Shown here one piece after another: positions 1 to 5,243 of a DNA stretch of 6,357 bases (position 1 is the first letter of the stretch; each line of letters begins with the position of its first letter). The notes beneath the pieces are model-generated. The model saw only the letters and a list, made by a program, of their open reading frames with translations, ran no database searches and had not been told where the DNA came from. The stretch comes from Alphaproteobacteria bacterium (lineage in GTDB: Bacteria; Pseudomonadota; Alphaproteobacteria; GCA-2731375): the NCBI GenBank assembly GCA_028281075.1, contig JANQKO010000680.1, positions 1 through 6,357 of the forward strand. The letters are read 5' to 3'. A program made the translations under genes and the position numbers.

Positions 1-938
1 TCAACGCCGAGCGGCCGATCGGCGGCAAGCTCGACCGGCTGGACGTCGAGGCCGCGAAGGCGGCGATCGCGACGCATATCGCCGCGCCGCTGGGGCTCGA
101 CCCGATGGACGCGGCCGAGGCCATCATTCGCGTCGCCAACTCGCGCATGGCCGGCGCCATCCGCCTGGTCTCGGTCGAGCGCGGCCACGACCCGCGCCAG
201 TTCGTGGCCATGCCGTTCGGCGGCGGCGGCTCGCTGCATACCGGCGCGCTGATCAAGGAGGTCGGTCTCGCCAAGGCGCTGGTGCCGCGGTTCCCGGGCG
301 TCACCAGCGCGCTGGGCTGCGTCATCGCCGACATGCGGCACGACTTCGTGCATACGCTGAACACCGAGCTGGACGCGCTGGACCCGGCCCGGCTGGAGGC
401 CGAGATGCGCGAGACGGCCGGGGCGGGCCTGGCGCTGCTGTCGGCGTCCGACGTCGCCTTCGCGGCGCGCGACTGCCTGTTCGAGCTCGACATGCTCTAT
501 GTCGGCCAGACCCACACCATCGCCGTGCCGGTGACGCTGGACCTCGACGACGCCGACGCGCGCATCGGCCGCGACGGCATCCGCGCCGCCTTCGAGGACA
601 GCTACCGCCGCGCCTATGGCCGGCTGCTGGACGGCATCCCGATCCGGGTCATGAACCTGCGCACGACGGTGATTGGCCGTCGGCCGAAATTCGATCTGTC
701 CATGCTGGCCGGGGCGGGCGCGGCGGACGCGCATCGCGGCACCCGCCGGATCTGGGCCGACGGCGCCTGGCACGAGGCCGACGTCTATGCCCGGCTGGAC
801 CTGCCGGTGGGCGCCGAGGTCTCGGGACCGGCGGTCCTGGAGCAGCCCGACACCACGATCTATATCGACCCGGACCTGGCCGGCAGCGTCGACCGCTTCG
901 GCAACCTGGTGATCGCGCGCAAGGGAGACGGGGCATGA
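1..938 (+). CDS. hyuA: HyuA-type hydantoinase/oxoprolinase ATPase subunit, C-terminal part (5' truncated by window edge)
   Basis: The reading frame is open from base 3 (Asn-Ala-Glu-Arg-Pro-Ile-Gly-Gly) to the TGA at 936-938, giving 311 codons of a protein whose family is usually about 680-700 residues. The first Met in view (base 105) is internal, not the start. Family hallmarks visible are the RPIGGKL segment, IIRVANSRMAGAIRLVSVERGHDPR, then MPFGGGGSLHTGAL, and VPRFPGVTSALGCVIADMRHDF, which match the second half of the Hydantoinase_A ATPase domain. A beta-rich C-terminal domain ending in GPAVLEQPDTTIYIDP follows. With HyuB, this family couples ATP hydrolysis to ring opening of hydantoins, N-methylhydantoin or 5-oxoproline in the cytoplasm. 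Its stop overlaps the start of the next gene by four bases (ATGA), so the two are probably co-translated. No hyuB lies downstream, where it is often found. The family is certain; the substrate is not. Confidence 0.95.
   Translation, partial: NAERPIGGKLDRLDVEAAKAAIATHIAAPLGLDPMDAAEAIIRVANSRMAGAIRLVSVERGHDPRQFVAMPFGGGGSLHTGALIKEVGLAKALVPRFPGVTSALGCVIADMRHDFVHTLNTELDALDPARLEAEMRETAGAGLALLSASDVAFAARDCLFELDMLYVGQTHTIAVPVTLDLDDADARIGRDGIRAAFEDSYRRAYGRLLDGIPIRVMNLRTTVIGRRPKFDLSMLAGAGAADAHRGTRRIWADGAWHEADVYARLDLPVGAEVSGPAVLEQPDTTIYIDPDLAGSVDRFGNLVIARKGDGA
921..928 (+). promoter_or_regulatory. Ribosome binding site for the isochorismatase-fold gene
   Basis: AAGGGAGA lies inside the last codons of the upstream hyuA and ends six bases before the ATG at 935. 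Together with the ATGA overlap it fixes the start of the downstream gene and supports translational coupling. Confidence 0.7.
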
Positions 939-1558
939 CGGCGGCGGGCCTGACGCCGGCGACGACGGCCCTGGTCCTGGTCGACCTGCAGAACGACTTC
1001 ATCCACGCCGACGGCGCCTATGCCCGCGGCGGCGCCACCTCGGCGGCCATCGCCGCGCTGCCGGCGCGGCTGGCGCCGGTGGCGGACGCGCTGCGCGCCG
1101 CCGGCGGCTGGATCGTCTCGACCCATTTCACCCTGGTGCCGGGCCGTGGCGGCGCGCCGCTGATCTCGGCCCACCTGAAGGAATTGCGGCCGTTCCTGGG
1201 GCGCGGCGACTTCGCGCCCGGCAGCTTCGGCCATGCGCTGCTGGACGAATTGCAGCCGGCCGACATCGCCATCGAGAAGGTGGCCTATTCTGCCTTCTAC
1301 ATGAGCCGCATGGACTTCGTGCTGCGCCGGGCCGGCATCGACACGCTGATCTTCGCCGGCATCGTCACCAACGGCGGCGTCGCCTCGACGCTGCGCGACG
1401 CGCATGTGCGGGATTACGGCACCATGCTGCTGAGCGACGGCTGCGCGGCCTTTTCCGCCGCGGCGCACGATTCGACCGTCGCCTCGCTCGGCACCGTCAG
1501 CCGCGTGCTGACCTGCGCCGAGGCGGCGGCGCTGATCGGGTCGACGGCGCCCGCCTGA
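935..1558 (+). CDS. Isochorismatase-fold hydrolase (cysteine hydrolase family) lacking the nucleophilic Cys
   Basis: This 207-residue protein is the usual length for the isochorismatase-like alpha/beta hydrolase family. The family Asp is D17 in ALVLVDLQNDFI and the family Lys is K115 in IEKVAYSAF. The loop that normally reads TNxCV, carrying the nucleophilic Cys, reads T145-N-G-G148-V, so Gly stands at the Cys position. Fold members with Cys are amidohydrolases such as N-carbamoylsarcosine amidase and ureidoacrylate amidase. EntB/PhzD-type isochorismatases, which cleave a vinyl ether, lack the Cys nucleophile. The start is supported by an AAGGGAGA ribosome site and a four-base overlap with hyuA. 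Linkage to HyuA suggests a role downstream of ring opening, acting on a carbamoyl or related product. The missing Cys makes a standard amidase mechanism doubtful, so the reaction is left open. No signal peptide is seen, so it is probably cytoplasmic. Confidence 0.9.
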   Translation: MTAAGLTPATTALVLVDLQNDFIHADGAYARGGATSAAIAALPARLAPVADALRAAGGWIVSTHFTLVPGRGGAPLISAHLKELRPFLGRGDFAPGSFGHALLDELQPADIAIEKVAYSAFYMSRMDFVLRRAGIDTLIFAGIVTNGGVASTLRDAHVRDYGTMLLSDGCAAFSAAAHDSTVASLGTVSRVLTCAEAAALIGSTAPA

Positions 1559-1559
1559 G

Positions 1560-1620
1560 GCAGGACGCGGACCATGATGGCGGGGCAGGGCACGTGCCCG
1601 GTCGCCGATGGTCCGCCTGC
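1560..1620. repeat. Large imperfect palindrome / stem-loop after the hyuA-hydrolase operon
   Basis: It starts two bases after the stop codon. The arms are GCAGG (1560-1564) with CCTGC (1616-1620), CGGACCAT (1568-1575) with ATGGTCCG (1608-1615), GGCG (1579-1582) with CGCC (1603-1606), and a central perfect 12-base palindrome GGGCACGTGCCC (1588-1599). A three-base bulge (1565-1567) and small internal loops interrupt the stem. There is no T-run after it, so it is not a classical intrinsic terminator. It may serve as an mRNA 3' end protector, a factor-assisted terminator, or be a mobile palindromic unit. Confidence 0.7.
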
Positions 1621-1712
1621 GCACCGGCGGCGTGTTCGAGACCGTCAGGGCGGATGATATTGCGATCCTGCAACTGCTGGACGCAGCCTATGCGGCTGCC
1701 GGTGGCGGTTGA
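1608..1712 (+). CDS. Possible 34-residue small ORF or gene remnant
   Basis: An ATG inside the right arm of the palindrome opens a 34-codon frame ending at TGA 1710-1712. The peptide begins MVRLRTGGVFETV and ends LLDAAYAAAGGG. Base use by codon position looks coding: G/C is lowest at the second position (about half) and high at the first and third. An in-frame stop at 1575-1577 limits upstream extension, and no convincing ribosome site is seen. It could be the surviving C-terminal tail of a lost gene; the LLDAAYAAA ending loosely recalls C-termini of several oxidoreductases, but I cannot assign it. It may equally be chance. Confidence 0.2.
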   Translation: MVRLRTGGVFETVRADDIAILQLLDAAYAAAGGG

Positions 1713-1730
1713 CGGGCCGGCACGCGCGAG

Positions 1731-1788
1731 TTTCAGATATTCTTTCAGCGCTTAGGTGTAGTCCGCTGAAATTTCAGAAAATATTCAG
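1731..1788. promoter_or_regulatory. Putative operator/promoter region upstream of the histidine kinase (TTTCAG repeats)
   Basis: This AT-richer stretch ends 11 bases before the kinase start. It holds TTTCAG at 1731-1736, 1743-1748 and 1772-1777, a variant ATTCAG at 1783-1788, and an inverted copy CTGAAA at 1766-1771. The inverted and direct copies form a perfect 12-base palindrome CTGAAATTTCAG (1766-1777). Pairs are spaced by 11-12 bases, about one helical turn. A TTGACG resembling a sigma-70 -35 box lies at 1709-1714, but no well-spaced -10 box is convincing. Regulator binding is inference. Confidence 0.4.
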
Positions 1789-1799
1789 GTCTGCCGACG

Positions 1800-3647
1800 A
1801 TGCTCCAAGCTTTGGGGCGAGCAGAACCGGGAAATCGACGGATGTCGCTGGCGGCGCTGATGCTGGCTTCTGCCGTGCTGTGGTTCACGGCGGCGGGCCT
1901 CGCCTTCCGGCTGATGCGCCGGACGGGCTGGGGCGGTGCCTGGTCGCTGCTGATCGGCGCCATGGCGGCGCTGGGCGGCCAGAGTGGCCTTGCCGCGTCG
2001 GCCGTCATGATCGGGGATGGTGAAGCGGCGCTGGCGTCGGCGCTGCTGGCGTTCATAGCCGCCGGCCTGACGCTGGTCGGCATCATGCTGATGACCCGCA
2101 AGCTGGTCGGCCGTCATGGCGGCAACGCGCAGAAGTTCCGTGACCTGGTCGAAGGCTCGCTGCAGGGCGTGTTCGTGCTGAACGCGGAATGGCAGGTGCT
2201 GTTCGCCAACCAGGCCGCCGCCGAGATCTACGGCTTCGACACGGCGGACGAGATGCTGGCGATCGAGTCGCTGAAACCGATGGTCGCGCCGCACGAGGTG
2301 GCGCGCCTCGGCGCCTATCGCCGGATGCGCATGCGCGGGGAACGGGCGCCGGAAGTCTACGAATACGAGGGTCGGCGCCGGGACGGCACGCCGATCCATA
2401 TCGAGAACAGGTCGCGCGTCGTGCTTTGGGACGACCAGCCGTCGGTGCTGTGCACGATCATCGATATCACCGAACGCAAGCAGGCGGAGATGGCCCTGAA
2501 CGCCAGCCGCGAGCGCCTGCGCCAGATCGCCCGGCTCAGCACCGACTGGATCTGGGAGACCGACAGCCAGCACCGCTACACCTACATGTCGGCCCGTGTC
2601 ACCGACGTGTCCGGCCTGACGCCCGAGGCCTTCCTCGGCCGCTCGCGGCTCGATGTCCTGAGCAAGGTGATGTATCCCGAGGAGGTGCGCGAGCATCTGG
2701 TCGACATGGCGCGGCACCGGCCGTTCCAGGACGTCGCCTATTGGGCCGAGCTGCCGGTCGGACAACGCTGCCTGAGCGTCAGCGGCCGGCCGCTGTTCGA
2801 CGTCGACGGCGCCTTCATCGGCTACCGGGGCACGGGCCGCGACGTCACCTGCGAGCGGCGGGCGCAGATGGCGCTGGTCGCCGCCAAGGAGGAAGCGCAG
2901 GCCGCCAGCCAGGCGAAGAGCGATTTCCTGGCCCATATGAGTCACGAGTTCCGCACGCCGCTGAACGCCATCCTGGGCTTCTCGGACGTGATCCGCGGGC
3001 AGCTCTTCGGTCCGATCGGCGAAACCAAGTATCTCGAATACGGCAACGACATCTACGACAGCGGCGAGCACCTGCTGTCGATGATCAACGACATCCTGGA
3101 CCTGTCGAAGATCGAGGCCGGACAGTGGGAACTGTTCGACGAGGAGATCGACGTCAGCGCGACGGTGGCCTCGGTGGTCCGGCTGGTCGGCGAGCGGGTC
3201 AAGCGCGGCGGCGTCGTGCTGACGGTCGCGGCGGCCGACGACCTGCCATGGCTGTGGGGCGACGAGCGGGCGCTGAAGCAGGTGCTGCTGAACCTGCTGT
3301 CGAATGCCGTGAAGTTCACCGACGCGGACGGCGGCGTGACCCTGTCAGCCGCGGTCGAGGCCGACGGCACCTATCTGTTCCGCGTCGCCGACCAGGGGAT
3401 CGGCATCCCGGCCGACGAGATCGGCCGCGTGCTGGAGCCGTTCGAGCAGGCCTCGAACAGCCTGACCCGGCAGTCGGAAGGCACCGGCCTCGGCCTGCCG
3501 CTGGCCAAGTCCTTCGTCGAGCTGCAGGGCGGCACGCTGGAGATCGACAGCGAGGTCGGCGTCGGCACCACGGTCTCGGTGCGCTTTCCCGCCTGTCGGG
3601 TGCGGCCGGCGGACGGCGGCACGCCGGCGGTCGGGTCGGCGGCGTAG
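1800..3647 (+). CDS. Membrane-bound PAS-PAS sensor histidine kinase (orphan)
   Basis: This 615-residue protein has, in order, three predicted membrane helices (about 16-37, 46-70 and 75-99), a PAS domain (about 112-226, ending in the PAC-like DITERKQAE), a second PAS domain (about 237-356), a short linking helix rich in Ala, Glu and Lys, a HisKA domain and an HATPase_c domain. The phosphoacceptor is H382 in HMSHEFRTPLNAI. The N box is LLNLLSNAVKFT (N502), G1 is DQGIGIP (531-537), the F box is EPFEQ (546-550) and G2 is GTGLGLPLAK (561-570), so it should be catalytically competent. It autophosphorylates on His and passes phosphate to a response regulator, but none is encoded here and no receiver domain is fused. 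The PAS domains show no cofactor motif, so the signal is unknown. The ATG at 1842 (M15) is an alternative start that would put the first helix directly at the N-terminus. Neither start has a strong ribosome site. Confidence 0.95.
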   Translation: MLQALGRAEPGNRRMSLAALMLASAVLWFTAAGLAFRLMRRTGWGGAWSLLIGAMAALGGQSGLAASAVMIGDGEAALASALLAFIAAGLTLVGIMLMTRKLVGRHGGNAQKFRDLVEGSLQGVFVLNAEWQVLFANQAAAEIYGFDTADEMLAIESLKPMVAPHEVARLGAYRRMRMRGERAPEVYEYEGRRRDGTPIHIENRSRVVLWDDQPSVLCTIIDITERKQAEMALNASRERLRQIARLSTDWIWETDSQHRYTYMSARVTDVSGLTPEAFLGRSRLDVLSKVMYPEEVREHLVDMARHRPFQDVAYWAELPVGQRCLSVSGRPLFDVDGAFIGYRGTGRDVTCERRAQMALVAAKEEAQAASQAKSDFLAHMSHEFRTPLNAILGFSDVIRGQLFGPIGETKYLEYGNDIYDSGEHLLSMINDILDLSKIEAGQWELFDEEIDVSATVASVVRLVGERVKRGGVVLTVAAADDLPWLWGDERALKQVLLNLLSNAVKFTDADGGVTLSAAVEADGTYLFRVADQGIGIPADEIGRVLEPFEQASNSLTRQSEGTGLGLPLAKSFVELQGGTLEIDSEVGVGTTVSVRFPACRVRPADGGTPAVGSAA

Positions 3648-3678
3648 CGTTAAGCCGTTTCCGGCGACATCGGCGTCC

Positions 3679-3694
3679 GATCCTTCGATCCTTC
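3679..3694 (+). repeat. Tandem 8-base duplication
   Basis: GATCCTTC occurs twice in direct succession (3679-3686 and 3687-3694), just at the left border of the repeat-filled region. It could be a small slippage duplication or a scar of element insertion. Confidence 0.5.
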
Positions 3695-3730
3695 GAGACG
3701 TGCTCTTTCGGGCGCTCCTCGGAGTCTGTG
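3689..3730 (+). repeat. Intergenic palindromic repeat unit A (TCGAGACG...CTCCTC type)
   Basis: The segment carries TCCTTCGAGACG followed by a GC-rich spacer and CTCCTCGG (3715-3722). The same order of blocks recurs in inverted orientation at 3917-3960. From general knowledge, this type of TCGAGACG...CTCCTCAGG unit is a widely scattered intergenic repeat of alphaproteobacterial genomes. No protein-coding signal is seen. Confidence 0.5.
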
Positions 3731-3760
3731 AAGAAATTACCTCCGATCCAAAAAGAAACC

Positions 3761-3846
3761 GTCATGCTGGCGTAGGCCAGCATCCAGCGGCATCGCAACC
3801 TGCTGAAAAACAACAAAAATGGATCCTGGCCTTTGCCAGGATGACA
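3761..3846. repeat. REP/MITE-like double-hairpin element (the WIPAFAGMT-peptide type)
   Basis: Two hairpins sit near the element ends. Hairpin 1 has stem ATGCTGG (3764-3770) with CCAGCAT (3777-3783). Hairpin 2 has stem ATCCTGGC (3823-3830) with GCCAGGAT (3835-3842) and a CTTT loop. The whole element is also an imperfect palindrome: GTCATGCTGG at the left matches the complement of CCAGGATGAC at the right in 9 of 10 positions, and the inner CCAGCATCCA matches the complement of TGGATCCTGG in 9 of 10. Read in one frame it gives KWILAFARMT, a variant of the spurious WIPAFAGMT peptide known from this very common bacterial intergenic repeat. It is non-coding and probably a mobile or once-mobile unit. 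It lies 113 bases after the kinase stop. Confidence 0.75.
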
Positions 3847-3881
3847 ACCTGGGTGGCTTCAGTGCGATTCTTTCACACGCT

Positions 3882-3903
3882 CCTCAGAATGAGGTTTTTG
3901 TTT
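3882..3903 (+). terminator. Probable intrinsic terminator on the + strand
   Basis: Stem CCTCA (3882-3886) with TGAGG (3890-3894) and a GAA loop is followed directly by TTTTT (3895-3899), G and TTT. The stem is short, but the T-run is clear in an otherwise GC-rich region. It would stop transcripts leaving the kinase gene about 235 bases upstream, before they enter the oppositely oriented dehydrogenase gene. Part of the stem is shared with the CTCCTCAG block of the neighbouring repeat units. Confidence 0.5.
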
Positions 3904-3916
3904 GATATCAACCTCC

Positions 3917-3960
3917 GACGTCACGCTGAGGAGGTCGCGTAGCGGCCGTCTCGACGCATG
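3917..3960 (-). repeat. Intergenic palindromic repeat unit C, inverted relative to unit A
   Basis: Its reverse complement contains TCGAGACGGCCGCTACGCGA followed by CTCCTCAGCGTGACG, the same block order as unit A at 3689-3730. It holds its own small stem GGTCGC/GCGGCC around GTA. Its CTGAGGAG (3926-3933) is also complementary to CTCCTCAG at 3880-3887, so a larger fold with the terminator region is possible. No gene is present. Confidence 0.5.
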
Positions 3961-3999
3961 CGGGATCGGGTCATGCCCGCGCCGCGAACACAGCCCGCG

Positions 4000-5067
4000 C
4001 TAGCCGGCTTCCGACAGGTGCCGGACGACGGCCGCGGCGAAGTCGCGGGTGCCGAGCTTGCCGCCGAGGTCGGCGGTGCGGGTCCCGGGATCGGCGAGGG
4101 TGGCGTCGACGGCGGCATCGATGGCCGCGGCAGCCCGGCGGCAGGCGGCGTTGTCGTGGCGGTCGGCGAGCCAGTCCAGCAGCATGGCCGCCGACAGGAT
4201 CAGCGAGCAGGGATTGGCCTGGTCCCGGCCGGCGATGTCGGGCGCCGAGCCGTGCTGCGTCTGTGCCGCGGCGAGGTCGGTCCCGGCATTGATGGCGCCG
4301 CCAAGACCGAGGCCACCCGACAGTTCCGAGGCCAGGTCGGACAGGATGTCGCCGTAGAAGTTAGTCGTGCAGACGACGTCGAAACGGGCGGGGTCGCGGA
4401 CCAGCAGCGCCGCCATGGCGTCGACGATGATCTCTTCCAGCTCGACATCGGGGAAGTCGGCCGCCACCTTGCGCACCTCGCGCAGGAACAGGCCGTCGGT
4501 CAGGATCATGGCGTTCGCCTTGTGCACCGCCGTCACCTTGCGCCGCCGCTTTCGCGCCAGCGCGAACGCGGCCCGGGCGATGCGTTCGCAGGCCCGGGCG
4601 GTGATCTTGCGCAGCGACAGGGCGACGTCGTCGGTCGGCATGAACTCGCCGCTGCCGGCGACCATGTTGCGGTCGCTGTAGAAGCCCTCGGTGGCCTCGC
4701 GCATGATCACCAGGTCCATGTCGCCGCGCGCCGAGCCCAGGCCGGGCCGGGTGCGGGCCGGGCGCACGTTCGCGAACAGGTCCAGTCGCACGCGGAACGC
4801 GGCCGAGACGTTGACGCCGCCCTGGTCGCGCGGCGGATAGTCGAGGTGCGAGATCGGCCCCAGGATCACGCCGTCGGCGGCGCGCGCCGCGTCAAGCACC
4901 GCGTCGGGGCAGGTCGAGCCTGTCTTTTCAAGCGCCGCGAAGCCGATGTCGGCGAACTCGAACGCCAGCCCCAGGCCAAAGGCCGGGTCGGCGGCGCGCA
5001 GCACCGTCAGGGTCGCGTCGGTGATCTCGGGCCCGATGCCGTCGCCCGGCAGAATCAGTAGTTTCAT
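4000..5067 (-). CDS. Isocitrate/isopropylmalate dehydrogenase family protein (NAD-type), substrate unknown
   Basis: This 355-residue protein is full length for the beta-decarboxylating dehydrogenase family. It starts MKLLILPGDGIGPEI, the N-terminal signature. Substrate and metal residues are in place: R92 in FRVRLDLFANVRP, R102, R123 in MREATEGFYS, Y130, K183 in HKANAM, D216 in VDAMA, and D240 and D244 in YGDILSDLASELSGGLGLG. HGSAPDIAG (272-280) with D277 points to NAD rather than NADP. The family oxidises and usually decarboxylates 2-hydroxy acids such as 3-isopropylmalate, isocitrate, homoisocitrate or tartrate. The segment before the substrate arginines (GPISHLDYPPRDQGGVNVSAAF) is unlike textbook LeuB, and no leuCD is nearby, so I do not call it leuB. 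The start is backed by AAGAGGT upstream. It is transcribed divergently from the hyuA at 5244, which suggests a shared catabolic role. Confidence 0.9.
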   Translation of the reverse strand: MKLLILPGDGIGPEITDATLTVLRAADPAFGLGLAFEFADIGFAALEKTGSTCPDAVLDAARAADGVILGPISHLDYPPRDQGGVNVSAAFRVRLDLFANVRPARTRPGLGSARGDMDLVIMREATEGFYSDRNMVAGSGEFMPTDDVALSLRKITARACERIARAAFALARKRRRKVTAVHKANAMILTDGLFLREVRKVAADFPDVELEEIIVDAMAALLVRDPARFDVVCTTNFYGDILSDLASELSGGLGLGGAINAGTDLAAAQTQHGSAPDIAGRDQANPCSLILSAAMLLDWLADRHDNAACRRAAAAIDAAVDATLADPGTRTADLGGKLGTRDFAAAVVRHLSEAG

Positions 5068-5073
5068 CGCATG

Positions 5074-5080
5074 ACCTCTT
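5074..5080 (-). promoter_or_regulatory. Ribosome binding site for the dehydrogenase gene
   Basis: On the minus strand AAGAGGT stands six bases before the ATG (5067-5065), a good Shine-Dalgarno match that decides this start. Confidence 0.75.
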
Positions 5081-5232
5081 GTCGCAGGCTAACTCGGACG
5101 GCGTCGGCGAACCAGGGGGAGGCCGGACCGTTGGCTTGCCGACCCGACGCAACGACTTGCGGCCGGGCCTTCGGCCGGCGAGGATGTGCATCGGCGCGGC
5201 AACGACCGGGCCAGCGAGAGCGGGCGGGTGAC

Positions 5233-5239
5233 GGAGAGG
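5233..5239 (+). promoter_or_regulatory. Ribosome binding site for the right-hand hyuA
   Basis: GGAGAGG ends four bases before the ATG at 5244; its GGAG core is seven bases away. It supports the MRLVGVDVGGTFTD start. Confidence 0.7.
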
Positions 5240-5243
5240 CGGG

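Larger units (their letters stand above)
5068..5243. promoter_or_regulatory. Divergent intergenic region between the dehydrogenase and hyuA
   Basis: These 176 bases must hold the start signals for both flanking genes. A GC-rich hairpin lies at 5162-5179 (GCCG and GCC, 5162-5165 and 5167-5169, pairing with GGC and CGGC, 5173-5179, around a TTC loop with one bulged G). I see no confident -35/-10 pair and no strong operator. Control of both genes by one regulator is plausible from layout only. Confidence 0.4.

Noticed and set aside
860..1624. 254-codon open frame on the minus strand
   Set aside because: It runs antisense through the end of hyuA and the whole isochorismatase-fold gene; no motif supports it.
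1709..1743. Sigma-70 promoter from TTGACG (1709-1714) for the kinase
   Set aside because: The -35-like box is good, but possible -10 matches (for example CAGATA at 1734 or TATTCT at 1738) are poor or badly spaced.
1785..3071. Long 428-codon open frame on the minus strand
   Set aside because: It is fully antisense to the kinase, whose domains and motifs are unmistakable. Composition is the His/Arg/Asp-rich pattern of a GC-rich shadow frame and no family motif is seen.
2189..3775. 528-codon open frame on the plus strand in another frame of the kinase
   Set aside because: It overlaps the kinase in the +2/+3 register with Arg/Pro/Gly-rich translation typical of a frame shadow in GC-rich DNA.
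3700..3942. 80-codon open frame over the repeat region
   Set aside because: It is produced by reading through the double-hairpin repeat; the KWILAFARMT segment is the known spurious peptide of that element type.
3679..3960. CRISPR array
   Set aside because: The repeats are few, palindromic, unequal in length and not regularly spaced with unique spacers; no cas genes are present.
3960..3980. Stem GCGGG/CCCGC as a terminator for the minus-strand dehydrogenase
   Set aside because: The loop is 11 bases and no T-run follows on the minus strand, so support is too weak.
3958..5061. 367-codon open frame on the plus strand
   Set aside because: It is the antisense shadow of the dehydrogenase gene, with low-complexity Gly/Arg/Val/Ala-rich translation.
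4000..5067. Calling the dehydrogenase leuB
   Set aside because: Family membership is clear, but the substrate-side sequence is atypical and there are no leucine biosynthesis neighbours, so the symbol would be a guess.
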